This document shows positions 45,249-54,219 of a stretch of 64,000 nucleotides of DNA, one piece after another. The stretch is from positions 1-64,000 of the forward strand of contig NZ_LQPH01000076.1 in NCBI RefSeq assembly GCF_002102255.1. Direction: 5' to 3'. Position numbers and translations under genes: made by a program. This DNA comes from Mycobacterium nebraskense (lineage in GTDB: Bacteria > Actinomycetota > Actinomycetes > Mycobacteriales > Mycobacteriaceae). Numbering within the stretch: the stretch's first letter is position 1; every line of letters begins with the position of its first letter. The notes beneath the pieces were generated by a model. It did no database searches. It saw nothing but the letters and a program-made list of their open reading frames with translations, and was not told where the DNA came from.

Positions 45249-46451
45249 GTGACGGCGAGCACCGATAGCCATGTTCGTTTCGATCCATACGATGTCGAGC
45301 TCATTGCCGACCCATATCCCATGTTCAAGCGCCTGCGTGACGAGGCGCCGCTGTACTACAACTCCGAATACGACTTTTACGCGCTGAGCCGATTCGCCGA
45401 CGTAAACAAGGCAATCATCGACTACGGCACTTACAGCTCCGCGCGCGGCGTGATCATGGAACTGATCAAGGCCAACCTCGAGATCCCGTCGGGCATGCTG
45501 ATCTTCGAGGATCCGCCGATCCACGACGTGCACCGCAAGCTGCTGTCGCGCATGTTCACCCCCCGCAAGATCGCCGCGCTGGAGCCGATGATCCGCGAGT
45601 TCTGCGCGCAATCGCTGGATCCACTGGTGGGGTCGGGGCGGTTCGACTTCGTCACCGACCTGGGCGCGATCATGCCGATGAAGGTCATCAGCGCACTGCT
45701 CGGGATTCCCGAAGAAGATCAGGAGTACATCCGCGATCGCGGCAACGCCCAACTACGCACCGAACCCGGCAAGCCGATGAGTGCCGCCGAGCATGGCTTG
45801 TCCGTAGGCGAGCAGTTCGAGGCCTACATCGACTGGCGTGCCGACAATCCGTCCGACGACATCATGACCGAGCTGCTCAACGTCGAGTTCGTCGACGAGA
45901 CCGGGACCACGCGGCGGCTGAGGCGCGAGGAGATCCTCGTCTACCTCAACGTGGTGGCCGGAGCGGGCAACGAAACCACGACGCGGCTGATCGGTTGGGC
46001 GGGCAAAGTTCTCGCGGAGCACCCCGACCAGCGTCGCGAGCTCGTCGAGAACCCCGCACTCATCCCGCAGGCAATCGAGGAGCTGCTGCGCTTCGAGCCA
46101 CCCGCGCCGCACATGGCACGCTATGTGACCCGCGACGTCAGCCTCTATGACCGGACGGTGCCGGAAGGCAGCGTGATGCTGATGCTGCTCGGGGCGGCCT
46201 GCCGCGACGAGCGCCAATTCGGTCCCGACGCGGGCGAATTCAACATTCATCGCCCCGCTCGCCCGCACCTCACGTTCAGCGTCGGCGCCCACTTCTGCCT
46301 GGGCTCGGCGCTGGCCCGGCTGGAAGGCCGTGTCGCCCTCGAGGAAATCCTCAAGCGCTTCCCGGAGTGGGAGCCCGATCTGGCCAACGCCACGCTCAGC
46401 CCAACGTCGTCGGTGCGCGGCTGGGAAACTCTGCCCACCGTGGTGCCCTGA
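45249..46451 (+). CDS. Cytochrome P450
   Basis: 400-residue soluble bacterial P450. I-helix oxygen-activation motif AGAGNETTT (237-245), ExxR in EELLR (277-281) and the haem loop FSVGAHFCLG with Cys350 as thiolate ligand. The N-terminus RFDPYDVELIADPYPMFKRL is the usual one. GTG 45249 is supported by AGGAGGG seven bases upstream. It is first in a six-gene unit and probably hydroxylates the substrate to an alcohol, which the following dehydrogenase would oxidise. The CYP family number cannot be fixed from memory. Confidence 0.93.
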   Translation: MTASTDSHVRFDPYDVELIADPYPMFKRLRDEAPLYYNSEYDFYALSRFADVNKAIIDYGTYSSARGVIMELIKANLEIPSGMLIFEDPPIHDVHRKLLSRMFTPRKIAALEPMIREFCAQSLDPLVGSGRFDFVTDLGAIMPMKVISALLGIPEEDQEYIRDRGNAQLRTEPGKPMSAAEHGLSVGEQFEAYIDWRADNPSDDIMTELLNVEFVDETGTTRRLRREEILVYLNVVAGAGNETTTRLIGWAGKVLAEHPDQRRELVENPALIPQAIEELLRFEPPAPHMARYVTRDVSLYDRTVPEGSVMLMLLGAACRDERQFGPDAGEFNIHRPARPHLTFSVGAHFCLGSALARLEGRVALEEILKRFPEWEPDLANATLSPTSSVRGWETLPTVVP

Positions 46452-47287
46452 TGACCGGCCGGGTCGAGGGCAAGGTCGCGTTCGTCAGCGGTGCCGCCCG
46501 CGGTCAGGGTCGCAGCCACGCGGTGCGCTTAGCGCAGGAGGGCGCCGACATCATCGCGATCGACGTCTGCGGGCCGATCGAGAACCTGGCTTATCCACAC
46601 TCGACGCCGGAAGACCTGGCCGAGACGGCCGACTTGGTGAAAGCCCAAGACCGTCGGATCGTCACCGCGCAGGTGGACGTCCGCGACTACGAGGCGCTGA
46701 AATCCGCAGTGGACGGCGGTGTGGAACAACTAGGGCGGCTCGACATCATCGTCGCGAACGCAGGCGTGGGTACCGACGGCAGGAAGCTGCACAAGATCCG
46801 GGAGAACGTCTGGCAGGACATGATCGACATCAACCTGACCGGCGTTTGGCATACGGTCAAAGCGGGTGTCCCACAAATACTCTCGGGTGGCCAAGGCGGA
46901 TCGATCGTGCTCACCAGCTCGGTCGGTGGGCGCAAGGCCTACCCGAACACCGGCCACTACGTCGCGGCCAAGCATGGCGTCATCGGCCTGATGCGTGCCT
47001 TCGCCGTCGAGCTGGGCCAGCACATGATCCGCGTCAATTCGGTGCTACCCACCCAGGTAAGCACCACGATGGTGATGAATGACAACACGTTCCGGCTCTT
47101 CCGCCCGGACCTGGAAAATCCGGGGCCGGACGACTTCGCCCCCATCTCACAGATGATGCACACCCTGCCTGTGCCATGGGTGGAACCCGCGGACATCAGC
47201 AACGCGGTCCTGTTCCTCGCCTCTGACGAATCTCGTTATGTCACTGGCGTTTCGCTTCCCGTCGACGCGGGCAGCTTGCTCAAATAA
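46451..47287 (+). CDS. Mycofactocin-coupled SDR family oxidoreductase
   Basis: 278-residue SDR with the insert-bearing pattern of the mycofactocin-dependent subfamily: VSGAARGQGRSHAVRLAQEG (13-32), IIAIDVCGPI, VANAGVGTDG near 102, Ser in LTSSVGG and the YxxxK pair in HYVAAKHG near 174. Members hold NAD tightly and pass electrons to the redox peptide mycofactocin rather than free NAD, and most oxidise alcohols. It starts on the last base of the P450 gene (TGATG). The pair fits alcohol formation followed by oxidation. No mycofactocin biosynthesis genes are in the window. Confidence 0.9.
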   Translation: MTGRVEGKVAFVSGAARGQGRSHAVRLAQEGADIIAIDVCGPIENLAYPHSTPEDLAETADLVKAQDRRIVTAQVDVRDYEALKSAVDGGVEQLGRLDIIVANAGVGTDGRKLHKIRENVWQDMIDINLTGVWHTVKAGVPQILSGGQGGSIVLTSSVGGRKAYPNTGHYVAAKHGVIGLMRAFAVELGQHMIRVNSVLPTQVSTTMVMNDNTFRLFRPDLENPGPDDFAPISQMMHTLPVPWVEPADISNAVLFLASDESRYVTGVSLPVDAGSLLK

Positions 47288-47316
47288 ACGCTATTCAAGA
47301 GAAGTTGGAGACGACG

Positions 47317-48285
47317 ATGCCCGAATACGATTACGAAGAAATGAAGAAGGAAGCCGAGCAGTACATCAAGTTCGAGAAGGACAAGAAGAACCGGATCGCC
47401 TACATCACCTTCAACCGCCCCGAGGAGCTCAACTCCACCACCTTGGGCATGCGGCAGAACTACGCCGACTTAATCCATAAGTGCAACGTGGACGACGACG
47501 TCAAGGTCGTCGTGATCCGGGGCGAGGGCCAGGATTTCGGAAGCGGTGGCGACCTACCCGAACAGCGAGGAATGCTGGAGAACCCCGGCATGCCGCTCCT
47601 GCACGAGCTGGCGATCAATGATGACGACGTCAAGTACCCGCCCGGCGGATCGTATCGCTACCTTTCGACCGTCACCGACTTCTACGCCAAGGCCCGAGCG
47701 GGCAACCGCCCGCTTCAGGAGCTGCGCAAGATCAGCATCATCGAGGCGAAGGGCTACTGCTACGGGTGGCACTTCTACCAGGCCGGCGACGCCGATCTGG
47801 TGATCTCATCCGACGACGCCCTCTTCGGCCACCCGGCGTTCCGCTACGTGGGCTGGGGCCCGCGACTGTGGTGGTGGGCCGAGACGATGGGCCTGCGCAA
47901 GTTCTCCGAAATGCTGTTCACCGGGCGGCCGTTCAGCGCCAAGGAGATGTACGAGTGCGGCTTCGTCAACAGCGTGGTGCCCCGGGAGAAACTGGAAGAA
48001 GAGACGCTGAAGTACGCGATGGCGTGCTCCCGCTCCCGCCCGACCGACACCGTCGCGGTGCAGAAGACCTTCCTGGAGCTCTACAAGCAGCACAAGGGTG
48101 AATACTTCGGCAGCCTGCTCACCGGCATGGTCGAGGGCATGCTGCCGATGATCACCAACGACGCAGAGGAGGTCGACCTGACCGCGGGTACCTTCGAGAA
48201 GGGTCTCAACAACGTGGTCAAGGACAACGACCTGAACTTCCCGCCGGAGTGGCGCCTGAGCCGCTCGGGACGCGCGAAGCCCTGA
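47317..48285 (+). CDS. Crotonase-family enoyl-CoA hydratase/isomerase-like protein
   Basis: 322 residues, longer than a typical crotonase. The N-terminal charged stretch MPEYDYEEMKKEAEQYIKFE precedes the crotonase core RIAYITFNRPEELNSTT. The first oxyanion strand is GQDFGSGGDLPEQ near 69 and the second is EAKGYCYGWHFYQAGDADLV near 147, where the usual Gly-Gly is changed to Gly-Trp-His. The usual catalytic Glu residues are not evident, so the reaction may be isomerisation, decarboxylation or C-C cleavage instead of hydration. ATG 47317 follows GGAGACGACG, and the gene is 29 bases after the SDR. Confidence 0.85.
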   Translation: MPEYDYEEMKKEAEQYIKFEKDKKNRIAYITFNRPEELNSTTLGMRQNYADLIHKCNVDDDVKVVVIRGEGQDFGSGGDLPEQRGMLENPGMPLLHELAINDDDVKYPPGGSYRYLSTVTDFYAKARAGNRPLQELRKISIIEAKGYCYGWHFYQAGDADLVISSDDALFGHPAFRYVGWGPRLWWWAETMGLRKFSEMLFTGRPFSAKEMYECGFVNSVVPREKLEEETLKYAMACSRSRPTDTVAVQKTFLELYKQHKGEYFGSLLTGMVEGMLPMITNDAEEVDLTAGTFEKGLNNVVKDNDLNFPPEWRLSRSGRAKP

Positions 48286-48304
48286 CCGTCTTGGAAGAGG
48301 TCGC

Positions 48305-50638
48305 ATGTCGGCGCTGACGGGTTTCCGGGTCGTTGAGCTGGCCGGGTCCGTCGCGGGGGAGTACTGCGGAAAGCTGTTGGCCGACTTCGGCGCCGAGATC
48401 ATCAAGGTCGAGACGCCGGAGTGCGGCAGCCCGACGCGGGCGATGGCTCCCATCATGGCCGACGGGTGCGACGGCAGCGGGCTGTTCGCGTACCTGAACA
48501 CCAACAAGCAGTCCGTCGTGCTGGATCGCGGCTCGGAAGCCGACGTCGAGACCATCCACAAGCTCATCAGCACGGTGGACGCGGTCATCGACGACCACGC
48601 CATCGACTGGGCGCAGCGACATCCGGATGTGGTGTTCTGCTCGATCACGCCGTTCGGGCAGGGCGCGCCGGCCGAGTTCGGTAATGCCAAGAGCATCAAC
48701 GTCTTCCATGCCAGCGGCTGGGGGTACCACACGCCCAGTCACCCTGATCCCGCCAAGCCGCCACTGCAGGGGCCCGGCCGGTTCCTGGCCGACTACGAAG
48801 CCGGACTGGACGCCGCGCTCTGCGTGACGGCATCGCTCTTCGCGCGCCTGCACAGCGGCCACGGCGACTCCATCGACATTTCCGAACATGCCGTGCTGGC
48901 CTCGCGTGCCGACTGCATCCTGGGTCGATTCATCACCGGCGAGGTGACCGCCGAGGGCCACCGCGGCGATTACGACCAGGCCGGCCCCGCAGCATTTTTC
49001 GCGTGCGCCGATGGCTTTGTGTACCTGTACATGACCAGCCGCGCCCACTGGCTCGGCCTGAAAGAACTCATGGGTCATCCGGACTGGCTAGACGGGTTTG
49101 AGGACGACTGGCTGGAGTTCTCCGTCACCGCGGAAAAGGTCGGCGCATTCCAGCGGGGCTTCGCGGCGTGGATCCGGGCCCTCGGCAAGGACGAAGCATC
49201 CGACCAAGCCCAGCGCCAAGGCGTGCCGCTGGTGCCGGTCAACGGCGCCGCGGACCTGCACGATTCGCCGCAGTACCGCCACCGCGGCTTCTTCCAGCAG
49301 GTGACGCACCCGGTGCTCGGCGGCGCGGCGTATCCGACGGTGCCATACGGGTTCAGCGCGTCGCCGGCTCGGATCACCTCCGCCGCACCCACTCTCGGCC
49401 AGCACACGGGAGAGGTGCTCGGACGCATCGCTACCCCGCGCCCACGGCCGCGGATCAAGTCGGCACAACTCAAGCCGCCCAGGAATCCGCGCGGTGGGCC
49501 GCTGGAAGGGGTGCGGGTCGTCGAACTCACCAAGGTGTGGGCCGGCCCCTACGCGGGCAAGTTGCTGGCGATGCTGGGCGCCGAGGTCATCAAGATCGAA
49601 ACCGCGGACAGCCCCGAGGAGATGCGAGCCTACGGTGGCACCGACATCAACCATGCGCCCTACTTCCTGAGCATCAACCCCGAAATCCTCAGTGTGGACC
49701 TCGACATCAAGTCCGCCGAGGGCATGGCGCGCCTGCGGGAGCTGATCGCGCGCAGCGACATCGTCATCAACAACCTGCGCCCGGGTGCGATGGAACGCCA
49801 GGGCCTGGGCTATGCGCAGCTCCAGGAGATCAAGCCGGACATCATCTCCGTGTCGATCAAGATGTGGGGCAACGACGGACCGCTGGGCCATCAAACCGGT
49901 TACGCGCCATGCTTCGCCGCCCTGGCCGGGCTCGCCTCGCTGGTGGGCTATCGCGGTGGGCCGCCGCTCGGGACGAGCATGCGCTACGGCGATTCGACGG
50001 TCGGTGCGGCCGCCGCCTACGCTGCCGTGGTCGCGTTGCTGCATCGCGAGCTCAGCGGCGCCGGGCAGTTCGTCGACCTATCGGCCGTGGAAACCCTGTC
50101 GTCGATGATCGGCGACTGCCTGCTCGAGCAGGCCCTGACGGGGCAAGCCTTCGGGCCCAATGGTAATGATCACCCGGACCTGTGCCCGAATGGCTGCTAC
50201 CCCTGCGCGGACGGCGCCTGGATCACGGTGGCCGTCGCCGACGACGCGCAATGGCGCGGGCTGTGCGATGTGCTCGGTGCGGGCTCGCTTTCCCGAGAAT
50301 GCCGCTACGCCACCACGGACGAGCGACGGCACCACGCCGAGACGCTCGACGCCGACCTCGCGCAATTCATTCGAAGCCACGATGCCGAGCAACTCGCGCA
50401 TCGCCTGCGTGCGGCGGGGGTTCCGGCCGGCAAGAGCGCCACTTCCCTCGATGTGATCGGTGATCAACGACTATGGGACCGCGAGCTGTATCGGTTCGTC
50501 AGTGATCACCGTGAGGGCCAGCGGCCGATCGTCGGGCCGTCCTGGCGGATGGCGCGCGGCCAGGCGCGCATCGCCCGTGGCGCGCCGGATCTGGGCGAGC
50601 ACACCGAGTACGTGCTACACGAGATACTGGGCGCATGA
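48305..50638 (+). CDS. Fused double CaiB/BaiF-type (family III) CoA transferase
   Basis: 777 residues formed of two family III CoA-transferase domains. Domain 1 (about 1-385) starts LTGFRVVELAGSVAGEYCGK and domain 2 (about 398-777) starts LEGVRVVELTKVWAGPYAGK, so the two are clearly homologous. Single enzymes of about 400 residues are dimers; fusion gives an obligatory two-domain pair. In the catalytic loop (DVSxxD/E in relatives) domain 2 reads VDLSAVETL with Glu, while domain 1 reads IDISEHAVL and seems to lack the acid. It would transfer CoA to the product of the upstream oxidation. ATG 48305 follows GGAAGAGGTCGC. Confidence 0.9.
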   Translation: MSALTGFRVVELAGSVAGEYCGKLLADFGAEIIKVETPECGSPTRAMAPIMADGCDGSGLFAYLNTNKQSVVLDRGSEADVETIHKLISTVDAVIDDHAIDWAQRHPDVVFCSITPFGQGAPAEFGNAKSINVFHASGWGYHTPSHPDPAKPPLQGPGRFLADYEAGLDAALCVTASLFARLHSGHGDSIDISEHAVLASRADCILGRFITGEVTAEGHRGDYDQAGPAAFFACADGFVYLYMTSRAHWLGLKELMGHPDWLDGFEDDWLEFSVTAEKVGAFQRGFAAWIRALGKDEASDQAQRQGVPLVPVNGAADLHDSPQYRHRGFFQQVTHPVLGGAAYPTVPYGFSASPARITSAAPTLGQHTGEVLGRIATPRPRPRIKSAQLKPPRNPRGGPLEGVRVVELTKVWAGPYAGKLLAMLGAEVIKIETADSPEEMRAYGGTDINHAPYFLSINPEILSVDLDIKSAEGMARLRELIARSDIVINNLRPGAMERQGLGYAQLQEIKPDIISVSIKMWGNDGPLGHQTGYAPCFAALAGLASLVGYRGGPPLGTSMRYGDSTVGAAAAYAAVVALLHRELSGAGQFVDLSAVETLSSMIGDCLLEQALTGQAFGPNGNDHPDLCPNGCYPCADGAWITVAVADDAQWRGLCDVLGAGSLSRECRYATTDERRHHAETLDADLAQFIRSHDAEQLAHRLRAAGVPAGKSATSLDVIGDQRLWDRELYRFVSDHREGQRPIVGPSWRMARGQARIARGAPDLGEHTEYVLHEILGA

Positions 50639-51399
50639 CGGGGACACTTGCACACACTGCGGCCTTGGTCACCGGCGCCAGCAGCGGTATCGGGGCCGCG
50701 ACCGCCAAAGCGCTCGCCGCGGAAGGCGCGGCGGTGGCCCTGCTCGCGCGCCGCGCGGATCGGCTCGCCGAGCTGAAAGCCGACATCGAATCGGCCGGCG
50801 GCACAGCGCTGGCCGTGGCGGCCGATGTCACCGACGCCGAGCAGGTGTCGGCGGCCGTGCAACGCGCCGTCGCGGAGTTCGGCCGGCTCGACACCGTGGT
50901 GAACAACGCCGGGTTGATGCAGTCCGGGCCCGCGGCCGAGGCGTCGCTGCGGGATTGGGACGCCATGGTGACGGTCAACGTGCAAGGGGTCCTCTATGTC
51001 ACCCGCGCGGCGCTTCCGCACCTGATCGACGCCGCCGCCGACTCGCCGCGCGGCGTCGCCGATCTGGTCACCATCAGTTCGACCGCGGGATGGGTGGCCC
51101 GACCCAACACCGCGGTCTACTCGCTGACCAAATTCGGGGTGAACGCCTTCAACGAGGGCATTCGGCAAGAGGTGCTCGGCAAGCGGGTCCGGGTCGGAGT
51201 GGTGGGCCCCGGGACGGTCGACACCGAGATCTTCAGCCACCTCGCCGAGGCGTCGCGGGAAGCGTTCGAGCGCCAGACCGCCGGCATGGTCAAGTTGCGC
51301 CCGGAAGACATCGCCGACGCGGTGCTGTTCATGGTGACCCGTGACCGCCGGGTGGCGGTCAACCATATGCTGGTGCGCGCGGCCGAACAAACCTGGTAA
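50635..51399 (+). CDS. Short-chain dehydrogenase/reductase
   Basis: 254-residue classical SDR: VTGASSGIGAATAKALAAEG near 12, NNAGLMQSG near 85, Ser in ISSTAGW near 148 and YxxxK in VYSLTKFG near 162. The ARRADRL segment after strand two suggests NADP preference, unlike the mycofactocin-coupled SDR in the same operon. It overlaps the CoA transferase stop by four bases (ATGA). It would act on a later hydroxy or keto intermediate; substrate unknown. Confidence 0.88.
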   Translation: MTGTLAHTAALVTGASSGIGAATAKALAAEGAAVALLARRADRLAELKADIESAGGTALAVAADVTDAEQVSAAVQRAVAEFGRLDTVVNNAGLMQSGPAAEASLRDWDAMVTVNVQGVLYVTRAALPHLIDAAADSPRGVADLVTISSTAGWVARPNTAVYSLTKFGVNAFNEGIRQEVLGKRVRVGVVGPGTVDTEIFSHLAEASREAFERQTAGMVKLRPEDIADAVLFMVTRDRRVAVNHMLVRAAEQTW

Positions 51400-51403
51400 G
51401 CAA

Positions 51404-52684
51404 TTGAATTCACATTGGGCCGTCGGCGACCAGTATGGGTTGGCGTTTCCGGCCGACCCCGCGGCGCTGAAAAGCGGTGGGGCGCGTTTCCTCACCGACG
51501 CCTTTCTCGCTTCCGGAGCATTGCGGGACAACAGCATCACGCGCGTTACCGGGTTTCGGGAGGTGGCCGGCGGCAGCACGGGACGCAAGGTGATGCTCTC
51601 CGTCGAATACGCCAAGGCCGCAACGGATCTGCACACCGACTTGTTCGTCAAATTCTCGCGCGATTTCGACGACCCGGCACGTGACCGCGGAAAGACGCAA
51701 ATGGAGCCGGAAGTGCGGTTCGCCGCGCTGTCTTGCGCGCCGGAATTTCCCATCGCGGTACCCCGGGCGCAGTTCGCCGACTATCACCGCCAGACGGGTA
51801 CCGGAATACTTATCACCGAACGAATCCGATTTGGCGACAACGGGATCGAACGGCAATATCACAAGTGCCTCGACTACGAGATGCCCGAACCCCTCGGGCA
51901 CTACCGCGCGCTGCTCACCGCGCTGGCCCAGCTTGCCGGCACCCATCGATCCGGGCGCCTCCCGGCAGAGCTGACCGCGCCCTTCCCGCTGGACGTGGCG
52001 GCCGCGACGGTGGGGGAGCGGGCACCACTGTCGGTCGATAAGCTGGAACGCCGAGTGGACCAGCTGGCCGAATTCGCCCAAAGGGACCCCGGGCTGCTTC
52101 CGGCGTGCTCACCGGAGTTCATCGCGCGCCTGCGCGCAGACGTGCCGCGGTTCGCCGACCACGAGAACACGATCGCGGGCCTACTGGCCGGCGACTCCGA
52201 CTATGTCGCGCTGTGCCATTGGAACGCCAACATCGATAACGCATGGTTCTGGCGCGACACCGATGGCATTCTGCGTTGCGGCCTGATGGACTGGGGATGC
52301 GTCAGCCAGATGAATCTAGGCATGGCGATCTGGGGGGCCATGTCCGGTGCCGAAACCGAGCTGTGGGGCTCCCATCTCGACGAGCTCCTGCAGCTGTTCG
52401 TCAGCGAGTTCCATCGTTGCGGCGGAACGGAACTCGATCCGGTTCGGTTGCGTCGGCACACGTTGCTCTACGCGGCGACGATGGGGGTCGCCTGGCTGCT
52501 CGGGGTGCCGGCGTTGATTCGTAAGCGATTCGAGGCGATACCGAACAGTCGTGAGCATCCCCTCATCAGGAACGACGAGGGTGTGCGCGCGCCGCTGCAG
52601 ATGCTGTCGAACTTGTTGTTCGTGTGGGAGCGGCATCGCGTCGGGGATCTGCTCGACGCCGCCCTGGCAGAGTCGACCCCGTGA
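51404..52684 (+). CDS. APH-fold phosphotransferase-family protein with altered catalytic loop
   Basis: 426-residue kinase-like protein of the aminoglycoside phosphotransferase superfamily. LFVKFSRDF holds the ATP-binding Lys near 83. The brenner loop, usually HxDxxxxN, is HWNANIDN (272-279) with Asn at the Asp position, and the metal motif is LMDWG (Asp296). TTG 51404 is the only in-frame start near the upstream stop and has a weak ribosome site, so the start is uncertain. Proteins of this kind are frequent beside mycobacterial P450 and acyl-CoA genes. It is last in the P450 operon. Confidence 0.8.
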   Translation: MNSHWAVGDQYGLAFPADPAALKSGGARFLTDAFLASGALRDNSITRVTGFREVAGGSTGRKVMLSVEYAKAATDLHTDLFVKFSRDFDDPARDRGKTQMEPEVRFAALSCAPEFPIAVPRAQFADYHRQTGTGILITERIRFGDNGIERQYHKCLDYEMPEPLGHYRALLTALAQLAGTHRSGRLPAELTAPFPLDVAAATVGERAPLSVDKLERRVDQLAEFAQRDPGLLPACSPEFIARLRADVPRFADHENTIAGLLAGDSDYVALCHWNANIDNAWFWRDTDGILRCGLMDWGCVSQMNLGMAIWGAMSGAETELWGSHLDELLQLFVSEFHRCGGTELDPVRLRRHTLLYAATMGVAWLLGVPALIRKRFEAIPNSREHPLIRNDEGVRAPLQMLSNLLFVWERHRVGDLLDAALAESTP

Positions 52685-52685
52685 G

Positions 52686-54047
52686 TTAGGGCTCGTCGTC
52701 GTCCCCGTCTCGGAGCAGCTTTTCGGGGTGATGAAAGGTGTTGGTGCGAGGCTGGCCGCGGTCCAGATGGGGTGGCGGGATCCATTGGGTGTCGCGTTTG
52801 GCGTTCTTGCGGGTGCTCCAGCCGCCGGGTTTGAGCAGGCGATGGTGGCTTCCGCAGGCGAAGGTGAGGTCGTTCACGTCGGTGCGACGGCACTTGGCCC
52901 AGTCGGTGACGTGATGGACCTCCGAGTAGTAGCCCGCCACAGTGCAGCCGGGCGCCGAGCACCCACGGTCCTTGGCGTACAGCACGATTCGCTGCCCGGG
53001 GGAGGCCAGGCGTTTGGTGTGATACAACGCCAACGCCTTGCCCTTGTCGAAAATCACCAAATAGTGACGCGCGTGGCGGGCCAGCCGGATCACATCGCTC
53101 ATCGGCAGGATGGTGCCACCGCCGGTGAGGCCCCGGCCCGCGGCGGCCTCCAGCTCGGCCAGCGTCGTAGTGACCACGATGGAGGTCGGTAAGCCGTTGT
53201 GCTGGCCTAGTTTTCCCGAGGAAAGGAGCGCTCGCAGGCCCGCATTGAGCCCATCATGGTTGCGCTGCGCGGCACTACGGGCGTCGCGGTCTATAGCGTC
53301 CTGGCTGGGTGTGCCGTCCACAGATGGGATGTCGTCGAGAGGGTTGCACATGCCCGGTGCCGCCAGCTTGGCCAGCACGGCCTCAACGGTGGCCCGCAGT
53401 TCGGGACTGATCGTGCCGCGCAACTCCGACATGCCATCGGGGCCTTGCTTACCCAGCGTCAGGCCACGGCGACGCGCGCGGTCCTCGTCGGTGTAAATGC
53501 CATCAGGGTTGAGGCAATCGGCGATGTGATCGGCCAGTTCGGCCAATTGTTCGGGGCGGTAGTGCGCTCCGTGAGTGGCCAGGTCGGCTTCGGCAGCCTG
53601 GCGGGTAGCGAAGTCCACCCACCCGGGCAGGTGGTGGAAAAACCTGCGGATGACCGCAACCTGCCCGGCGCCAAGCGTGCCCTCCCGCTGTTTGGCGGCT
53701 GTGGCCGCCAACGCCGGTGGCAGCGGTTCGCCGGTCAGCCCGCGCAGCGGCCCCAAGTCGGCGGCTTCGCGAATGCGCCGCGACGCTTCGGCGCGGCTGA
53801 TCAGCGTCGCCTCGGCGATCGCATGCGACAGCTTGCCGCCCAACTCTTCCGGGGTGGCCTGGCGGGCCAGGTTGTTGATCAGCGGATGCTCGACGGCCGA
53901 CAGTCGGCGGCGCACCTTCTCGGAGCGTTCCAAAAGCGCTAACTGCTCGCGGGTGGCGAATGCCTCGCAGTCGTTGCCGACCAGAATATCCAAGGCGTCG
54001 TCGATGGTGTCGAAAGCCGCCGACACCGCCTCGGGATCTACACTCAC
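52686..54047 (-). CDS. 13E12-repeat family DUF222/HNH endonuclease-like protein
   Basis: 453-residue protein of the mycobacterial REP13E12 family. The N-terminal DUF222 region includes [20 protein letters not shown] and [17 protein letters not shown]; the C-terminal HNH fold has Cys pairs in [20 protein letters not shown], then [20 protein letters not shown] and [10 protein letters not shown]. Members are multi-copy in M. tuberculosis, where the phage phiRv1 integrates inside such a repeat. The reading frame is intact here with a full-length HNH. It converges on the APH-fold gene with one base between the stops. Function is unproven; self-mobility has been suggested but not shown. Confidence 0.9.
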   Translation of the reverse strand: MSVDPEAVSAAFDTIDDALDILVGNDCEAFATREQLALLERSEKVRRRLSAVEHPLINNLARQATPEELGGKLSHAIAEATLISRAEASRRIREAADLGPLRGLTGEPLPPALAATAAKQREGTLGAGQVAVIRRFFHHLPGWVDFATRQAAEADLATHGAHYRPEQLAELADHIADCLNPDGIYTDEDRARRRGLTLGKQGPDGMSELRGTISPELRATVEAVLAKLAAPGMCNPLDDIPSVDGTPSQDAIDRDARSAAQRNHDGLNAGLRALLSSGKLGQHNGLPTSIVVTTTLAELEAAAGRGLTGGGTILPMSDVIRLARHARHYLVIFDKGKALALYHTKRLASPGQRIVLYAKDRGCSAPGCTVAGYYSEVHHVTDWAKCRRTDVNDLTFACGSHHRLLKPGGWSTRKNAKRDTQWIPPPHLDRGQPRTNTFHHPEKLLRDGDDDEP

Positions 54048-54093
54048 ACCGCGAAACTATCGGAGCCCACCGACAAAAAAGTCGACTCCGAGA

Positions 54094-54129
54094 CCACTGA
54101 AGCTAAAGTGAAGCAAGTGATTTCAGTGG
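54094..54129. repeat. Inverted repeat CCACTGAA-N20-TTCAGTGG
   Basis: Perfect eight-base arms at 54094-54101 and 54122-54129 flank 20 bases that contain AAGTGAAGCAAGTGA. It lies just upstream of the 13E12 start codon. It could be an operator or a boundary of the repeat element; nothing distinguishes these. No coding sequence is seen in 54048-54219. Confidence 0.45.
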
Positions 54130-54219
54130 ATGACGTCCGGATCCGAGGCCCGCCAACGGGCTGGCGGTCAACACATCGGCGCCGGGTTGACGCCAGCGCC
54201 AGGCAGGGCCCCTCGCCAC

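Noticed and set aside
49088-50044. A long minus-strand frame opposite the CoA transferase
   Set aside because: No recognisable motif and lies fully within a conserved enzyme gene on the other strand.
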